64,000 nucleotides of DNA from NCBI RefSeq assembly GCF_000495855.1, contig NZ_AWGF01000010.1, positions 1-64,000 on the forward strand, in the 5' to 3' direction. Numbering within the stretch: the stretch's first letter is position 1; every line of letters starts with the position of its first letter. A program made the translations under genes and the position numbers. Under the pieces are notes generated by a model, which did not search any database, was not told the origin of the DNA, and saw nothing but the letters and a program-made list of their open reading frames with translations. Positions 25,942 through 35,938 of this stretch are shown here, in pieces. The DNA is from Asticcacaulis sp. YBE204. Lineage in GTDB: Bacteria > Pseudomonadota > Alphaproteobacteria > Caulobacterales > Caulobacteraceae.

Positions 25942-26412
25942 CTAACGTCCCAATTGTCGGCGCTCAACCTGCTGTCGACGCCGATCCGCTCGATTCTGTA
26001 TTCCCTCACTCTCAGGGTGCACGCCGCCGCCTTTCCATTCATCGGAAAACAGCCAGTCTTCGTAGTAGTGTAGCCAGAGGTCAGCCCAAGGCAGAATAGT
26101 CTCATCGAAAAAGGAGAGGGGCGTCCATTCACGCGAGGTAGGGAGATAAAGGCAGAGGCGGGCCGGGCGCTGTTCATACACATGAGGCAGATCACGACCG
26201 TCAGCGAGAAGGCGAAGGTCAGGATCGTCGACATAGATCTTCGGCGAGTCACCCCGGCGGTAATTCAAACGCATCTTGTACCAACGGCTAAAGATAGTTG
26301 GTTTTCGGTCGTATCGCCACGTAAGCACACTGTTTCGCACAGTACCTTCACCCACATAAATGGGACTGCGGCGCAGGCGAATGAGGTGCTGTGTGGGGGT
26401 TAGGGCCTTCAT
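25942..26412 (-). CDS. CBASS E2-like ubiquitin-conjugating-fold protein, 156 aa
   Basis: The central part reads HVYEQRPARLCLYLPTSREWTP (written here in pieces: H77, Cys87 in RLCLYLP, W96 and P98), then ETILPWADLWLHYYEDW, and ends with WKGGGVHPE. This order, a HxxY element, a catalytic Cys, then W-x-P, is that of E2 (UBC) folds found in short type II CBASS operons. The E2 is thought to conjugate or prime the CD-NTase through a thioester-type step. The start at 26412 lies 7 nt after the CD-NTase stop; the longer frame to 26583 overlaps that gene and is rejected. No E1 or JAB protease gene is present. Confidence 0.82.
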   Translation of the reverse strand: MKALTPTQHLIRLRRSPIYVGEGTVRNSVLTWRYDRKPTIFSRWYKMRLNYRRGDSPKIYVDDPDLRLLADGRDLPHVYEQRPARLCLYLPTSREWTPLSFFDETILPWADLWLHYYEDWLFSDEWKGGGVHPESEGIQNRADRRRQQVERRQLGR

Positions 26413-26419
26413 CCGTGCG

Positions 26420-28811
<2,392 letters not shown>

Positions 28812-29028
28812 TCATAAATGCGCTGATTTTTCCGAGAGTCAATATGTTGTGGGCGAATTTTCTGTTGACCTACTAAATATGGGAACGAGATGCGCCCGAA
28901 TCGGGAACGATGCAGCAATCTCCGTGGATAGATTAACGATGAAAATGCCGATTCGCTAGGGCGCAACGAGAACAGAGCGTCAACACGTCGGTCAAAATAT
29001 TGGGGCACATTCGAAAAAAATATCAGGT

Positions 29029-29246
29029 CTAAGGGCTCCGCCCTCGCGCGCCCAAGGGCAGGGGCCTCCGGCCCGGCCGGGCGGTCTCCCCGGCCTTCCG
29101 CGCGCTCAGTTTAGACATAGGACACAGCAGTCATCGCTTGTGCAGGTCGGGTGATCCCCCTCCGCCCGGCCGCCCTTGCGCTTGCTACCCCGGTCTCGCC
29201 GACGGGCAGGGTTTCAGCGGGGCCTCTTGCCCGCTGAAACCCTAGC
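29029..29246 (+). ncRNA. Candidate structured RNA leader, copy 1 (before the ParB-like gene)
   Basis: This 218-nt leader aligns with a second copy at 32732-32928. Possible helices: P1 CAAGGG/CCCTTG (29053-29058 with 29173-29178); P2 CGGCCGGGCGG/CCGCCCGGCCG (29074-29084 with 29162-29172); P3 CCGGCCT/AGGTCGG (29090-29096 with 29144-29150); and a 13-bp 3' hairpin (29209-29221 with 29230-29242) ending 18 nt before the parB-like start. P2 differs from copy 2 by several paired changes, the sign of a conserved RNA structure. Highly conserved unpaired parts are GTGATCCCCCTCCGCC and CTTGCTACCCC. It may control translation of the downstream gene. I do not recognise the class. Confidence 0.6.
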
Positions 29247-29264
29247 CTACGAAAGGAACTGGCT

Positions 29265-31334
29265 ATGTCCAAACTTGTCCTCAAGCCCGGCTCTACCGAT
29301 CTGGTTCAGTCCGGCTTTCAAACCCTGATCCCGTTGGATCGTCTGATCAAATCCCCTGACAACGCCCGCAAGACCCCGCATAGCGCCGCATCGCTGGCCA
29401 GCTTGCGCGCCAGTATCGCCGCCAAGGGCATCCTGCAAAACCTGATCGTCAAACCCGAAGTGGGCGAGGACGGAACCGAAACTGGCTTCTATTTCGTCAC
29501 GGCGGGCGAGGGGCGCAGACTGGCCCAAATCGCCCGCGCCAAGGATGCCGAAATCCCCCGCGACACGCCCATGCCCTGCGTCATCCGCGAAACCGATGAC
29601 GCCCATGAGGTCAGTCTGGACGAAAACGTGACCCGCGAAGCCATGACCCCCGCCGATCAGTACGAGGCGTTCCGCGCCCTCAATATCGATCGCGGTATGG
29701 ACGCCGCCGAGATCGCCGCGCGCTTTGGCGTGTCGGAGCATACCGTCAAGCAACGCCTGCGTTTGGGAGCCGTCTCACCCGTCCTGATGCAGGCCTACCG
29801 CGACGAAAAGCTGACCTTGACCCAACTGATGGCCTACGCCGTCACCGAAGACCACGCCCGTCAGGAAGCGGCCTTCGACCGACTGAAAGGCGTCTATAAT
29901 GACGCTTTCCATATCAAACGCCTCCTGACCGAAGGGCAGGTGTCGCACACCGACCGCCGCGCCAAGCTGATCGGAATGCAGGCCTATGAAAGCGCCGGGG
30001 GCGTCATTGAGCGCGATCTGTTCACCGAAGACGGCGGCGGCTATTTCACCGATGCGGCGCTGCTCGACCAACTGGTGATGCAGCATCTGGCGCAGGTCGC
30101 CGCCGCGACCCGCCAAGCCGAAGGCTGGAAATGGGCCGAAGTCGCTATGGATTACCCCTATAGCAACGGATGGGGCCGCGTTTACAAGGAGACGCAAGAC
30201 CTGTCCGCAGACGACAGTGCGGCGCTTTTAGCCGCGCAGGAAGCCCTTGAAGCACTGGTCGCCCCCTTCGAAGGGGCCGACGAGCTGCCCGATGACATAG
30301 ACCGTCAGGCGGGTGAACTGGAAACCGAAATCGAGCGCCTCGAAGCGCTCGAAGACGCCTATCTCCCCGAAGATATCGCGCGCGGCGGTGTCTTTGTCAG
30401 TCTCGCCCATGACGGCACGATCAACCTCACACGAGGCCTGATCCGCCCCGAGGACGAGGTGCCAGAGCCCAAAGACGAACCCGAAGACGAAGACGCCGAC
30501 GCGCCGGAGACCGACGACGAAACGGACGGCCTTGCCCGTGACGGCAACGAACCCGGCAGCGTCGCGGGTGAGGACGAAGAAGGGGAAGGCGACATAGCGG
30601 AGGACGTGCCGTTGTCCGACCTGCTTCTGCGCGACTTGACCACCCACCGAACGCTCGCCCTGCGCTATGCACTGGCCGAACAGCCGGAACTGGCCGCGCG
30701 CTTCCTCGTCCATAAACTGACGCTCGACACCTTCTATAATCAGCGCAGCGTCACCTGTCTCGACATCACCGCCCGCAGAGCCCCCATCGAACAGTATGCG
30801 GACGGTCTGGACGAGACGCCTACGGCAGCGGCGCTGAACACCCGTCACGAGGCATGGGCCGAAGGGCTTCCCGAAGACCCGCGCGACCTGTGGGCGCACA
30901 TCCAGACACTCGACGCGGAAACCTTGGGCGCGCTCTTGGCCCATTGCACGGCCTCGACCGTCTTCGCCGTGGTGCAGCCCTACATGCCCAAGGCGGCCTA
31001 TGCGGCGTCCGTCGAAATGGCGGCGCACATCGGTCTGGATATGACAGGCCACTGGCGTCCAACCGCGCGCAGCTATTTCAGCCGCGTGACCAAGGGCCAG
31101 ATACTCGCTGCCGTGCGTCAAGCCGTTGGCGACGAAGCCGCCGTGCGCCTGACCAAGCTGAAAAAGCCCGAAATGGCCGCTGCCGCCGAGCAACTGGTGG
31201 CCGCGACGGGTTGGCTGCCTATGTGTCTGCGCACACCGGTACTGCCGGATCAGCAGGAGCCAGACGCGCCGTGCGCGCTGCCCGCACCGGAGGGAACGGA
31301 CGGTCTGCCGGACCTGCCCGAAGCCGCAGAGTAG
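29265..31334 (+). CDS. ParB/RepB/Spo0J-like protein of the conjugative element, 689 aa
   Basis: Residues 22-120 form the ParB nuclease-like N-domain (LIPLDRLIKSPDNARKT, then GFYFVTAGEGRRLAQIA), followed by a helix-turn-helix (EIAARFGVSEHTVKQRLRLG) at about 150-170. A long acidic stretch lies at ~385-435 (EDEDADAPETDDETDG and similar), and the C-terminal ~200 residues are helical. This large ParB-like protein is a standard early gene of alphaproteobacterial integrative elements; it is probably a regulator or DNA-maintenance factor rather than a chromosome-partition ParB, since no ParA is beside it. GAAAGGAACT precedes the start, and a structured leader lies upstream. Confidence 0.9.
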   Translation: MSKLVLKPGSTDLVQSGFQTLIPLDRLIKSPDNARKTPHSAASLASLRASIAAKGILQNLIVKPEVGEDGTETGFYFVTAGEGRRLAQIARAKDAEIPRDTPMPCVIRETDDAHEVSLDENVTREAMTPADQYEAFRALNIDRGMDAAEIAARFGVSEHTVKQRLRLGAVSPVLMQAYRDEKLTLTQLMAYAVTEDHARQEAAFDRLKGVYNDAFHIKRLLTEGQVSHTDRRAKLIGMQAYESAGGVIERDLFTEDGGGYFTDAALLDQLVMQHLAQVAAATRQAEGWKWAEVAMDYPYSNGWGRVYKETQDLSADDSAALLAAQEALEALVAPFEGADELPDDIDRQAGELETEIERLEALEDAYLPEDIARGGVFVSLAHDGTINLTRGLIRPEDEVPEPKDEPEDEDADAPETDDETDGLARDGNEPGSVAGEDEEGEGDIAEDVPLSDLLLRDLTTHRTLALRYALAEQPELAARFLVHKLTLDTFYNQRSVTCLDITARRAPIEQYADGLDETPTAAALNTRHEAWAEGLPEDPRDLWAHIQTLDAETLGALLAHCTASTVFAVVQPYMPKAAYAASVEMAAHIGLDMTGHWRPTARSYFSRVTKGQILAAVRQAVGDEAAVRLTKLKKPEMAAAAEQLVAATGWLPMCLRTPVLPDQQEPDAPCALPAPEGTDGLPDLPEAAE

Positions 31335-31338
31335 GGGG

Positions 31339-31376
31339 GACCGGGGCCGCTTGCGCGGTCCCGGTCTTTTCGTTTT
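31339..31376 (+). terminator. Intrinsic terminator after the ParB-like gene
   Basis: GACCGGG (31339-31345) pairs with CCCGGTC (31360-31366) and is followed directly by TTTTCGTTTT. It begins 5 nt after the parB-like stop codon. Confidence 0.8.
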
Positions 31377-31429
31377 ATACGGTCCCGCGCCGGTGGCGCG
31401 GGGCTTTCTTATTTAGCCGCGCCGCCGCG

Positions 31430-31826
31430 AAAAGACCCCGCAGCGCTGCCCACGGGGGTGGGTTGAGGGGGCATTTCGACCGCTGGCAGGCCCCGCAATG
31501 GCAGCCGTTCGGGGCTTCGGTCGGGAACAGGCTGGCAGAGTTCGGATGCCGGAAAGGTGGCTCACCCACCTTGAGGGAGACGTAGTCGCGCCCGTTCTCC
31601 GTCTTGCGCTTCCTGTCGTCTGGCGTGACCCATCGACCCGATACAGGTGCGGCAACCGGAGGCGTTTTCGGAAGGGGGCTCGGTGTCGCCCCGCCGCGAG
31701 TTCCCTGTACTGAGCCCCGCCCCGATGGAGCCAGAGAAGCCGGTTTCGGCTGTCGCAACGGGCGAGGACGGCGCACGGTTTGCCCCTTTCTGGCCGAGCC
31801 GCAGCCAAGACGCGACCTCGACGATT
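31430..31826 (-). pseudogene. Inverted, decayed duplicate of the DUF736 gene
   Basis: Read on the - strand, this region aligns with the intact DUF736 gene at 32027-32335, including its 5' flank (TCGAGGTCGCG, AGAAAGG, CAAACC) and 3' hairpin (CTGCGGGGTCTTTTCG). The N-terminal half (AAACCGGCTTCTCTGGCTCC) is out of phase with the C-terminal half, which still reads KRKTENGRDYVSLKVGEPPF then SASLFPTEAP. The start codon region is changed and the TAA stop has become TGC (31471-31473), so the frame runs on. This is a duplicated transcription unit that has lost function. The remaining 31827-32026 stretch holds only an inverted repeat. Confidence 0.75.
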
Positions 31827-31870
31827 AGAGGTCTGAACGTAACCGGCCCTAAGCGCGCAACCGGCGCTGT

Positions 31871-31919
31871 GGGCTTTTTTCCGCCGCCTTCGGCTTTGCA
31901 TCACGAAGCAAAAAAGCCC
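31871..31919. repeat. Inverted repeat, possible bidirectional terminator
   Basis: GGGCTTTTTT (31871-31880) and AAAAAAGCCC (31910-31919) are exact inverted arms around a GC-rich spacer. Each strand ends in a T-run only inside the arm, so termination could act in either direction. It lies between the two inverted DUF736 copies. Confidence 0.5.
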
Positions 31920-32026
31920 CCATCGCCAGTCCTTCGGCCCTGCGGGTGCGCGCGGTCCGGCCCCGTTCGCACGACCCCCATCGAGGTCGCGATTGGCGCG
32001 GCCCGAGCGCAGAAAGGAACAAACCC

Positions 32027-32335
32027 ATGTCCATCATCGGCACTTTTGTGAAATCCGAAACCGGCTTCTCTGGCTCCATCAAGACCGCGACCCTGAACTT
32101 CAAGGCCCGTCTGGTCGAAACCGAGCCCGCCTCCGAAAACGCCCCCGACTACCGTGTCTATACCGGGGCGGCTGAGATCGGGGCCGGCTGGAAGCGTAAG
32201 GCAGAAAACGGCCGCGACTACATCTCCCTCAAGCTGGACGATCCGAGCTTCTCGCATCCGATCTATGCCAGCCTGTTCCAGGACGAAGACCCGGACACCT
32301 ACAATCTGCTGTGGACCCGCCCGCAGTCGAAATAA
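32027..32335 (+). CDS. DUF736 family protein, 102 aa
   Basis: The whole protein matches the DUF736 pattern: GTF then TGFSGSIKTATLN at the start, IGAGWKRKAENGRDYISLKLDDPSF in the middle, and YASLF then YNLLWTR near the end. DUF736 proteins are small, single-domain and regularly found beside parB-like, DUF932 and trb genes on alphaproteobacterial mobile elements; their function is unknown. AGAAAGGAAC precedes the ATG. A decayed inverted copy lies immediately upstream at 31430-31826. A strong intrinsic terminator follows, so the gene is likely a one-gene unit. Confidence 0.92.
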   Translation: MSIIGTFVKSETGFSGSIKTATLNFKARLVETEPASENAPDYRVYTGAAEIGAGWKRKAENGRDYISLKLDDPSFSHPIYASLFQDEDPDTYNLLWTRPQSK

Positions 32336-32346
32336 CCCCTCAACCC

Positions 32347-32376
32347 GACCCCGTGGCCTTGGCTGCGGGGTCTTTT
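32347..32376 (+). terminator. Intrinsic terminator after DUF736
   Basis: GACCCCG (32347-32353) pairs with CGGGGTC (32366-32372), followed by TTTT. It starts 11 nt after the DUF736 stop codon. Confidence 0.85.
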
Positions 32377-32549
32377 CGTGTGCGGGCTGTGTGAGGTTTG
32401 GGAGCGGCTTCGGAGGGCGAAGCCGCTCCGGTCATCGGAATCGAGGGGGGGGGGGATGAGCCCAATGACCATAAGGAAACCTATCGCCTGCGCCGCGTCG
32501 CCGCCACACACAAGGGTGTGAGGCAATCGAATGTCTTGGGAAACAAAGA

Positions 32550-32576
32550 GACCCCGCCGGGGGCAACGGCGGGGTC
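32550..32576. terminator. GC-rich hairpin in the DUF736-DUF932 gap
   Basis: GACCCCGCC (32550-32558) and GGCGGGGTC (32568-32576) form a 9-bp stem with a 9-nt loop. TGTCTTT follows on the + strand and TCTTTGTTT on the - strand, so it may terminate in either direction. The 609-bp gap 32336-32944 otherwise holds the terminator at 32347 and the structured leader at 32732; I see no gene in it. Confidence 0.55.
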
Positions 32577-32731
32577 TGTCTTTAGCCTTGAGAGGGGGCG
32601 GACGGTCTTCAGGGGGGCTGAGGGGCGACCGTCCGCAAGCCACCGAAGTCCGGGTGAGGGCGTTCCGGCGACTTGAGGAGAAGATAGCGGACGAAAGCAG
32701 CGGAATTGAGATCGGAATAAGACAATTAAGG

Positions 32732-32928
32732 CTAAGGGCTCCGCCCTCGCGCGGGTCAAGGGATCGTCCCTGCGGTCCCGTTTCCGGCGGTCTCCCCGGC
32801 CTTCCTCCGCAAGGGCTCCGTGCAGGCCGGGTGATCCCCCTCCGCCGGAAACGCCCTTGACCCTTGCTACCCCAGCTCTCGCCGAGGGGCAGGGTTTCAG
32901 CGCGGTAAGTGCGCTGCAACCCAAGCCC
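32732..32928 (+). ncRNA. Candidate structured RNA leader, copy 2 (before DUF932)
   Basis: This 197-nt copy keeps the same order as the one at 29029-29246. Helices: P1 GGGTCAAGGG/CCCTTGACCC (32753-32762 with 32854-32863); P2 GTTTCCGGCGG/CCGCCGGAAAC (32780-32790 with 32842-32852); P3 CCGGCCT/AGGCCGG (32796-32802 with 32824-32830); 3' hairpin GGGTTTCAGCGC with GCGCTGCAACCC (32892-32903 with 32911-32922). In P2 the outer five pairs read GTTTC/GAAAC here and CGGCC/GGCCG in copy 1, so pairing is kept while sequence changes. AGGAGAG and the DUF932 start codon follow the last hairpin. Confidence 0.62.
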
Positions 32929-32944
32929 AAAAGGAGAGTTTCAA

Positions 32945-34135
32945 ATGTCCAATATCCCCTCTGACCCGACCGCTGTATCTGGAGCCTTCGCCGTCAATCC
33001 GTTTCTAGGTAGCCGCGACGGTCGCGTGTCCTCGCAGTGGTTTTCCCGCCCCGATGACGAGCGGTTTCTGAACCTCAATGACCTCTATGACGCCGTGAAA
33101 GGGCGGGCCGACAGCGCCCATGTCCGCACCGTGCCGAGTGATCAGGTGCGTGTGGAAGCCAGCTTCGAAGACGCCGAACGCCTGAGCCTTATCTGCCCCG
33201 GCAGACCCGATCCGATTGCCCCGACGCATTGGAGTTTCGGCCAGTTGTGCACCCTTGTCGGCGCCCCATCGGGATACCTGCGCCAACTGCCCGCGCCGCT
33301 ATCAGGCATCAACCTGCAACACGGTCTGATGAACCACCGCGCCGAACAGATCAAGACGCTGGAAACGGCTGACGGCGGCATCGAATTGCGCGCCGTCACA
33401 GGGCCGGACTATGGCCGTATCTGGGATCATGAACTGGTCAATGCCGTGCGCAAGATCGCCGGGAACGGTCTCGGCGAAACCCGCTGGAAAGTCCCCGGTG
33501 TGATGGACTGGGGCACCCGCACCCATAACCCCTATGTTGACGTGACGAAGGAAACGACGACCCTTTACGCCTCTGACCGGGACGTGTTCCTGTTTTTGGT
33601 GGACGACACCCACCCCATCGAAGCGGGCCGTCTGCCCAATGGCGACCCCGATGTCTATTTCCGGGGCTTCTATTGCTGGAACTCCGAAGTCGGATCGCGC
33701 AGCCTCGGCATTGCCTCGTTTTACCTGCGCGGCGTCTGCCAGAACCGCAACATCTGGGGCGTGGAAAACTTCGAATCCATTACCATCCGGCATTCTAAAT
33801 TCGCTGCCGGACGCTTCGCCTACGAGGCCGCACCCGCGCTGACCCGCTTCGCCAATTCGTCGCCAGCACCATTCATTGAAGGCATCAAGGCCGCGCGTGA
33901 AACCGTCGTGGCGAAGACCGATGACGAGCGCGCAGGCTTCCTGACCAAGCGCGGTTTCACCAAGCCAGAGACCGCTAAAATCATCGACACCGTGCTGAAA
34001 GAGGAAGGCAAAAAGCCCGAAAGCGTCTTCGATTTTGTGCAGGGCATCACAGCTTTAGCGCGTCAGAAACCCCACCAAGACAGCCGCCTCGACCTCGAAA
34101 TGAAGGCCAAAAAGCTCATGGCGGCGGTTATCTGA
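32945..34135 (+). CDS. DUF932 (phage/plasmid-like) protein, 396 aa
   Basis: The protein belongs to the DUF932 family of phage- and plasmid-borne proteins with no settled function. Recognisable parts include GMxNYR-like spacing replaced here by HGLMNHRAEQIKTLETADGGIELRAV in two pieces, the core VKVPG-like RWKVPGVMDWG, DRDVFLFLVDD, and the glycine-aromatic run FRGFYCWNSEVGSRSLGIASF. The C-terminal helical part contains FLTKRGFTKPETAKIIDTVLKEEG. The start at 32945 has AGGAGAG upstream; an earlier ATG at 32909 lies within the leader RNA's last hairpin and is rejected. The gene is preceded by the second copy of the structured leader and followed by a terminator. Confidence 0.88.
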   Translation: MSNIPSDPTAVSGAFAVNPFLGSRDGRVSSQWFSRPDDERFLNLNDLYDAVKGRADSAHVRTVPSDQVRVEASFEDAERLSLICPGRPDPIAPTHWSFGQLCTLVGAPSGYLRQLPAPLSGINLQHGLMNHRAEQIKTLETADGGIELRAVTGPDYGRIWDHELVNAVRKIAGNGLGETRWKVPGVMDWGTRTHNPYVDVTKETTTLYASDRDVFLFLVDDTHPIEAGRLPNGDPDVYFRGFYCWNSEVGSRSLGIASFYLRGVCQNRNIWGVENFESITIRHSKFAAGRFAYEAAPALTRFANSSPAPFIEGIKAARETVVAKTDDERAGFLTKRGFTKPETAKIIDTVLKEEGKKPESVFDFVQGITALARQKPHQDSRLDLEMKAKKLMAAVI

Positions 34136-34145
34136 AACCCCTTTG

Positions 34146-34180
34146 CCGCGCGGTTTGCATAGGCCGCGCGGTTTCCTTTT
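34146..34180 (+). terminator. Intrinsic terminator after DUF932
   Basis: CCGCGCGG occurs at 34146-34153 and again at 34164-34171; being self-complementary, the two pair as a stem around a 10-nt loop, followed by TTTCCTTTT. It begins 10 nt after the DUF932 stop codon. Confidence 0.8.
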
Positions 34181-34409
34181 CTGAGCCCCGGACCGAGCCC
34201 TGTCCGGCGGCTCGCCATGCCTTCGGCATGGCTCGCGGGTCGATTATAGTCAGCGGGTCACAGGGGCAAAATCCGGCGCGCGGGAGGGACGGACGTTTTC
34301 GCGTCCCCCCGTTTTCGTCCCTGCCGTGTCTCGCGTTTCACGCCCAGTCTTGTCGGCAGGCCCGCTCATTTGCGCGCCGGTTTCCACCATCCGACAAGAG
34401 GCGCATTCC

Positions 34410-34646
34410 ATGTCCAATGAACAAGATCGTGCGGCCGCCGCCAAGAAGGGCAGCCCGTTTCTGAACACCCGCCAAGCCGCATTCTATATCGGCTTGTCCC
34501 ACCGCACACTGGAGAAGATGCGACCGAAAAAGCGCGGTCCGGCCTACCGGAAACACGGTCGCCATATCCGCTATCACATCGACGATCTCGATGCGTGGTC
34601 GAAGGCGCAAGGGGTGCAATTGCCGTCGACCGGGGGGACCGAATAA
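34410..34646 (+). CDS. MerR/AlpA-like helix-turn-helix protein, 78 aa
   Basis: The sequence FLNTRQAAFYIGLSHRTLEKMRPKKRGPAYRK is a DNA-binding helix-turn-helix of the excisionase/AlpA type (Pfam HTH_17), continuing with the wing HIRYHIDDLDAW. Such small proteins open the replication/mobilisation module in related elements, where they may act as recombination directionality factors or regulators. The start at 34410 is used; the frame is open further upstream but no signal is visible there. Its TAA overlaps the next ATG by one base, so translation is coupled to traF. The replication initiator, ParA and DUF2840 genes that often follow it elsewhere are absent here. Confidence 0.88.
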   Translation: MSNEQDRAAAAKKGSPFLNTRQAAFYIGLSHRTLEKMRPKKRGPAYRKHGRHIRYHIDDLDAWSKAQGVQLPSTGGTE

Positions 34647-35182
34647 TGTGGCAAAACCCGTCACCCCAACACCAGCGCCGCCGTCGTCATCGCCACCTGT
34701 GGCTGTCCGCGATCACCACCGCAGCGGTCCTCAGTCTGGCGTTCAATCAGTGGGGCCGGGAGACGCCGATCATCGTCTACAACGCCAGCGCCAGCGTCCC
34801 GAAAGGGTTTTACCGTGTGTCCGCCGTGAAGGGCCTGCACCGGGGCGATTTGGTACTGATGACCACGCCGGAAAGCGTGCGCGTATTGGCTGATCACCGC
34901 CGGTATCTGCCCAAATCGGTCCCCATGATCAAGACTGTTGCCGCGCTGCCCGGTGACGAAATCTGCGCGGTCGGCATGACGATTTTGATCAATAACCAAA
35001 GCATTGCCATACGCCAATCCCACGACGGACAGGGGCGTCCTATGCCGCAGTGGCACGGATGTCGAACCCTGAATCCGGGCGAGTTTTTCCCCCTCAATCC
35101 CGCCAGTCCGTACTCCTTCGACGGTCGCTATTTTGGGGCCGTGCCGACGGCTCTGATACGCGGCCAATTGGAGCCCTTATAG
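34646..35182 (+). CDS. traF: TraF, S26-family conjugation signal peptidase, 178 aa
   Basis: TraF is the inner-membrane serine protease that cuts and circularises the TrbC pilin in P-type conjugation systems. One membrane helix lies at about residues 19-34 (LWLSAITTAAVLSLAF). The catalytic Ser50 sits in ASVPKGFYRV and the general base Lys96 in KTVAALPGDEI; FDGRYFGAVP near the C-terminus is the usual last block. The gene starts with ATG 34646 overlapping the previous stop and its own stop shares one base with the GTG of the transglycosylase gene, making a tight three-gene unit. Confidence 0.92.
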   Translation: MWQNPSPQHQRRRRHRHLWLSAITTAAVLSLAFNQWGRETPIIVYNASASVPKGFYRVSAVKGLHRGDLVLMTTPESVRVLADHRRYLPKSVPMIKTVAALPGDEICAVGMTILINNQSIAIRQSHDGQGRPMPQWHGCRTLNPGEFFPLNPASPYSFDGRYFGAVPTALIRGQLEPL

Positions 35183-35784
35183 TGCGGCGGGCGTGGCTTT
35201 TGACGTGCCTGGCCACGGGCTTTGCCGCAGGACACATGCCTGCTTCGGCGCAACCCGGTGGCAGCTCATGGCGCACTTGCATTGTGCAAGCGAGTGCGGA
35301 TTTCGGTATTGCCTCGCCATGGATCGAGGCCGTCATACAGGCGGAAAGCGGTGGGCGCACGCACCTGAACGGGCGGCCGATCACGTCGGAGGCGGGGGCA
35401 ATGGGGCTGATGCAACTTATGCCCGGCACCTACCAGATGATGCGCGTGAAGCATGGTCTGGGTCCCGATCCGTACGCCCCCTGCGACAATATCCGGGCGG
35501 GCACTGCCTATTTGCGGGCGATGTACGATCGCTTCGGCTACCCCGGTCTGTTCGGCGCTTACAACGCGGGACCCGGACGGTACGCCGAGTGGCTTAAAGG
35601 CCGCCCCCTGCCTTTTGAGACGCGGCTGTACCTGCGAAAGGTCGTCCGCGCCGAGCCCACTCTGGCCTCGGGCTTGGCGCTTTTCGTGACGGCGGATACG
35701 GCCCCTGAACCTGTGCCCCCGGAAAACAGCAACGGCCTGTTCGTGCGGCTGGGTCAGACGGCGCGAACGGAGGGCGGGCCGTGA
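35182..35784 (+). CDS. Lytic transglycosylase of the transfer apparatus, 200 aa
   Basis: This periplasmic enzyme locally opens peptidoglycan for the mating channel. A signal peptide spans residues 1-23 (WLLTCLATGFAAGHMPASAQ). The SLT domain follows, with catalytic Glu55 in VIQAESGGR, then GAMGLMQLMPGT and GAYNAGPGRY, all diagnostic. The start is GTG 35182, overlapping the traF stop by one base; the longer frame from 35050 lies inside traF and has no signal. A 154-bp gap with a GAGAAGAGAA purine run separates it from the relaxase gene. Confidence 0.92.
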   Translation: MRRAWLLTCLATGFAAGHMPASAQPGGSSWRTCIVQASADFGIASPWIEAVIQAESGGRTHLNGRPITSEAGAMGLMQLMPGTYQMMRVKHGLGPDPYAPCDNIRAGTAYLRAMYDRFGYPGLFGAYNAGPGRYAEWLKGRPLPFETRLYLRKVVRAEPTLASGLALFVTADTAPEPVPPENSNGLFVRLGQTARTEGGP

Positions 35785-35938
35785 AGAGAAGAGAAGAGAA
35801 GAGGGAAGGCAAGATAAAACCACTGCCTCCTATGTCGGCTAAGTCATTGTCTGCACATCGGATTTTGTGGAGGTAAGGCGGGGCGCGCGGAGGCTCTTGT
35901 GTCTAATCTGCTGAAATGTAACAGGAAAGTTTGCCTCT

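Noticed and set aside
25602-26252. Open frame of 216 codons on the - strand
   Set aside because: It is out of phase with the E2-like gene that fills the same stretch and has low-quality composition; its 3' part extends into the gap before gntR without family features.
30228-31193. Long open frame opposite the parB-like gene
   Set aside because: A shadow on the opposite strand of a GC-rich gene; no ribosome-binding site and no recognisable motif.
31375-31776. 133-codon - strand open frame as an intact gene
   Set aside because: Only its middle matches DUF736; the start half is out of phase and the ancestral stop is lost, so it is treated as a pseudogene.
35784-35938. Purine direct repeats (GAGAAGAGAA) as an oriT
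   Set aside because: The position between transglycosylase and relaxase fits, but I found no convincing inverted repeat with a nic-like site, so no oriT is called.
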